A program made the position numbers and the translations under genes. 6,826 bases of DNA from Pontiellaceae bacterium. GTDB lineage: Bacteria; Verrucomicrobiota; Kiritimatiellia; Kiritimatiellales; Tichowtungiaceae. This document shows positions 6,439-6,826 of this stretch, one piece after another. Every line of letters begins with the position of its first letter. The stretch's first letter is position 1. The notes beneath the pieces were generated by a model. That model was not told the origin of the DNA, did not search any database, and saw only the letters and a program-made list of their open reading frames with translations. Location: the NCBI GenBank assembly GCA_029934215.1, contig JAOZMR010000150.1, positions 1 through 6,826 of the forward strand. Reading direction: 5' to 3'.

Positions 6439-6565
6439 AATAGGGGACAGAGCACATTTATTTATGTACTGAACGACTTGGGGGGCGTAATGGCAGTTAC
6501 ATTGCCATTTGGATCATAGCTGTCATGAATTTGCCTTTCATCAGCATAAAATGTTGTCCCCTATT
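6439..6565. mobile_element. 127-bp element with 11-bp terminal inverted repeats (MITE-like)
   Basis: AATAGGGGACA (6439-6449) and TGTCCCCTATT (6555-6565) are perfect inverted repeats 127 bp apart. The similarity extends loosely outward (CGAA at 6432-6435 and TTCG at 6567-6570). The left end, AATAGGGGACAGAGCACATTT, resembles intergenic sequences often found near IS200-like/RAYT transposases and other mobile elements in proteobacteria. No transposase is present and I see no clear target-site duplication. It may be a non-autonomous element or the scar of one. Confidence 0.4.
6462..6560 (-). pseudogene. Possible RHS/YD-repeat remnant
   Basis: This minus-strand frame is open between two stops and encodes about 32 residues, including ERQIHDSYDPNGNVTAITPP. 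The YD-x-NGN-x-x-x-ITPP pattern is what RHS/YD-repeat proteins show (typically YDANGN followed by ITPPG). There is no start codon and no flanking RHS sequence, and the fragment lies exactly within the inverted repeats at 6439-6565, so it would be a captured or decayed scrap rather than a gene. The match is short and could be chance. Confidence 0.35.
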
Positions 6566-6686
6566 ATTCGAGGAATGGTGGGTTTAACTACCCTACGCTC
6601 GCTTTCAGACAAAATTCCACACACAAGTCAACCGCCAAAGCGGGTACAAATTGCCACCGCCTATTGGGTGGCATATCATCTTCTAG

Positions 6687-6826
6687 TCAATTTACTGGGT
6701 TAGGTGATTTAGGAGTCGCCGATACTATATCTATAACATCAAGCCGCACCCTATCCAACTCGAAAACTTCGTGATACAAATTAATGTTTTCCATCCATAA
6801 TTTTTTAACAAAATTTTTCGATTGGT
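6687..6826 (-). CDS. Possible 3' end of a gene entering from the right edge
   Basis: The minus strand is open from the window edge to a TGA at 6687-6689, giving 45 residues including KNFVKKLWMENINLYHEV and ELDRVRLDVIDIV before the stop. The composition (charged residues alternating with aliphatics) looks coding, but an open run of this length in AT-rich DNA is not strong evidence. I do not recognise it. If real, it belongs to a gene transcribed in the same direction as all others here; an internal ATG could also start a 35-residue ORF. Confidence 0.3.
   Translation of the reverse strand, partial: QSKNFVKKLWMENINLYHEVFELDRVRLDVIDIVSATPKSPNPVN

Larger units (their letters stand above)
6345..6826. 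other. 482-bp right-end intergenic region rich in repeats
   Basis: Apart from the promoter, inverted-repeat element and partial ORF listed separately, this stretch has two short stem-loops: GGTGGG/CCCTAC around 6577-6596 (reminiscent of the GTAGGGTGGG repeats) and GCCACC/GGTGGC at 6653-6658 and 6667-6672. The plus-strand ORF at 6509-6703 crosses the inverted-repeat boundary, has no good ribosome binding site and resembles nothing I know, so I do not call it. The region looks like a landing zone for small mobile sequences. Confidence 0.5.

Noticed and set aside
6509..6703. Plus-strand ORF of 64 codons at the right end
   Set aside because: It crosses the boundary of the inverted-repeat element, lacks a good ribosome binding site and is built from repeat-like sequence.

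Overview
This is a moderately AT-rich bacterial window in which every credible gene lies on the minus strand. The genes encode Gram-negative envelope proteins: five predicted lipoproteins with clear lipoboxes and one small outer-membrane beta-barrel. No core housekeeping gene fixes the taxonomy. The mix of families (an LpoB-like protein, a COG3014-like protein, an orthocaspase and a DUF4384 protein), together with short GTAGGGTGGGCAA-type hairpin repeats, suggests a gammaproteobacterium, perhaps a large sulfur bacterium of the Beggiatoa/Thioploca/Thiomargarita type. The placement is inference.

Layout, in the direction of transcription (right to left). The right end (6345-6826) holds a plausible promoter and a strong ribosome binding site for the first gene, a 127-bp element bounded by 11-bp inverted repeats with a fragment resembling an RHS/YD repeat inside it, and perhaps the 3' end of a gene entering from the right. 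Next come a 399-residue lipoprotein with a carboxypeptidase-regulatory/Ig-like N-terminus and a cysteine-rich C-terminal half (5145-6344), a hairpin with a T-tract that looks like its terminator (5051-5081), and a small outer-membrane beta-barrel protein (4448-4975). A 259-bp intergenic stretch follows, with two hairpins and a possible promoter.

The main feature is a tight four-gene unit at 237-4188, all predicted lipoproteins: an LpoB-like protein, a COG3014-like TPR protein, an orthocaspase with an extra N-terminal alpha/beta domain, and a DUF4384 protein. Gaps are 34 bp, a 19-bp overlap and 19 bp, so co-transcription is very likely. The caspase keeps its His/Cys dyad (H298, C348). Its lipoprotein signal predicts a protease tethered in the periplasm or on the outer membrane rather than a cytoplasmic death protease. 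LpoB-like and COG3014 proteins are often neighbours in Gammaproteobacteria, and DUF4384 is often fused to caspase domains, so the operon appears to join two known partnerships into one envelope complex. What that complex does is not known from the sequence.

The operon is bracketed by two near-identical 39-nt hairpin repeats in opposite orientation (14-52 and 4257-4295). I see no tRNA, rRNA, CRISPR array or intact transposase.
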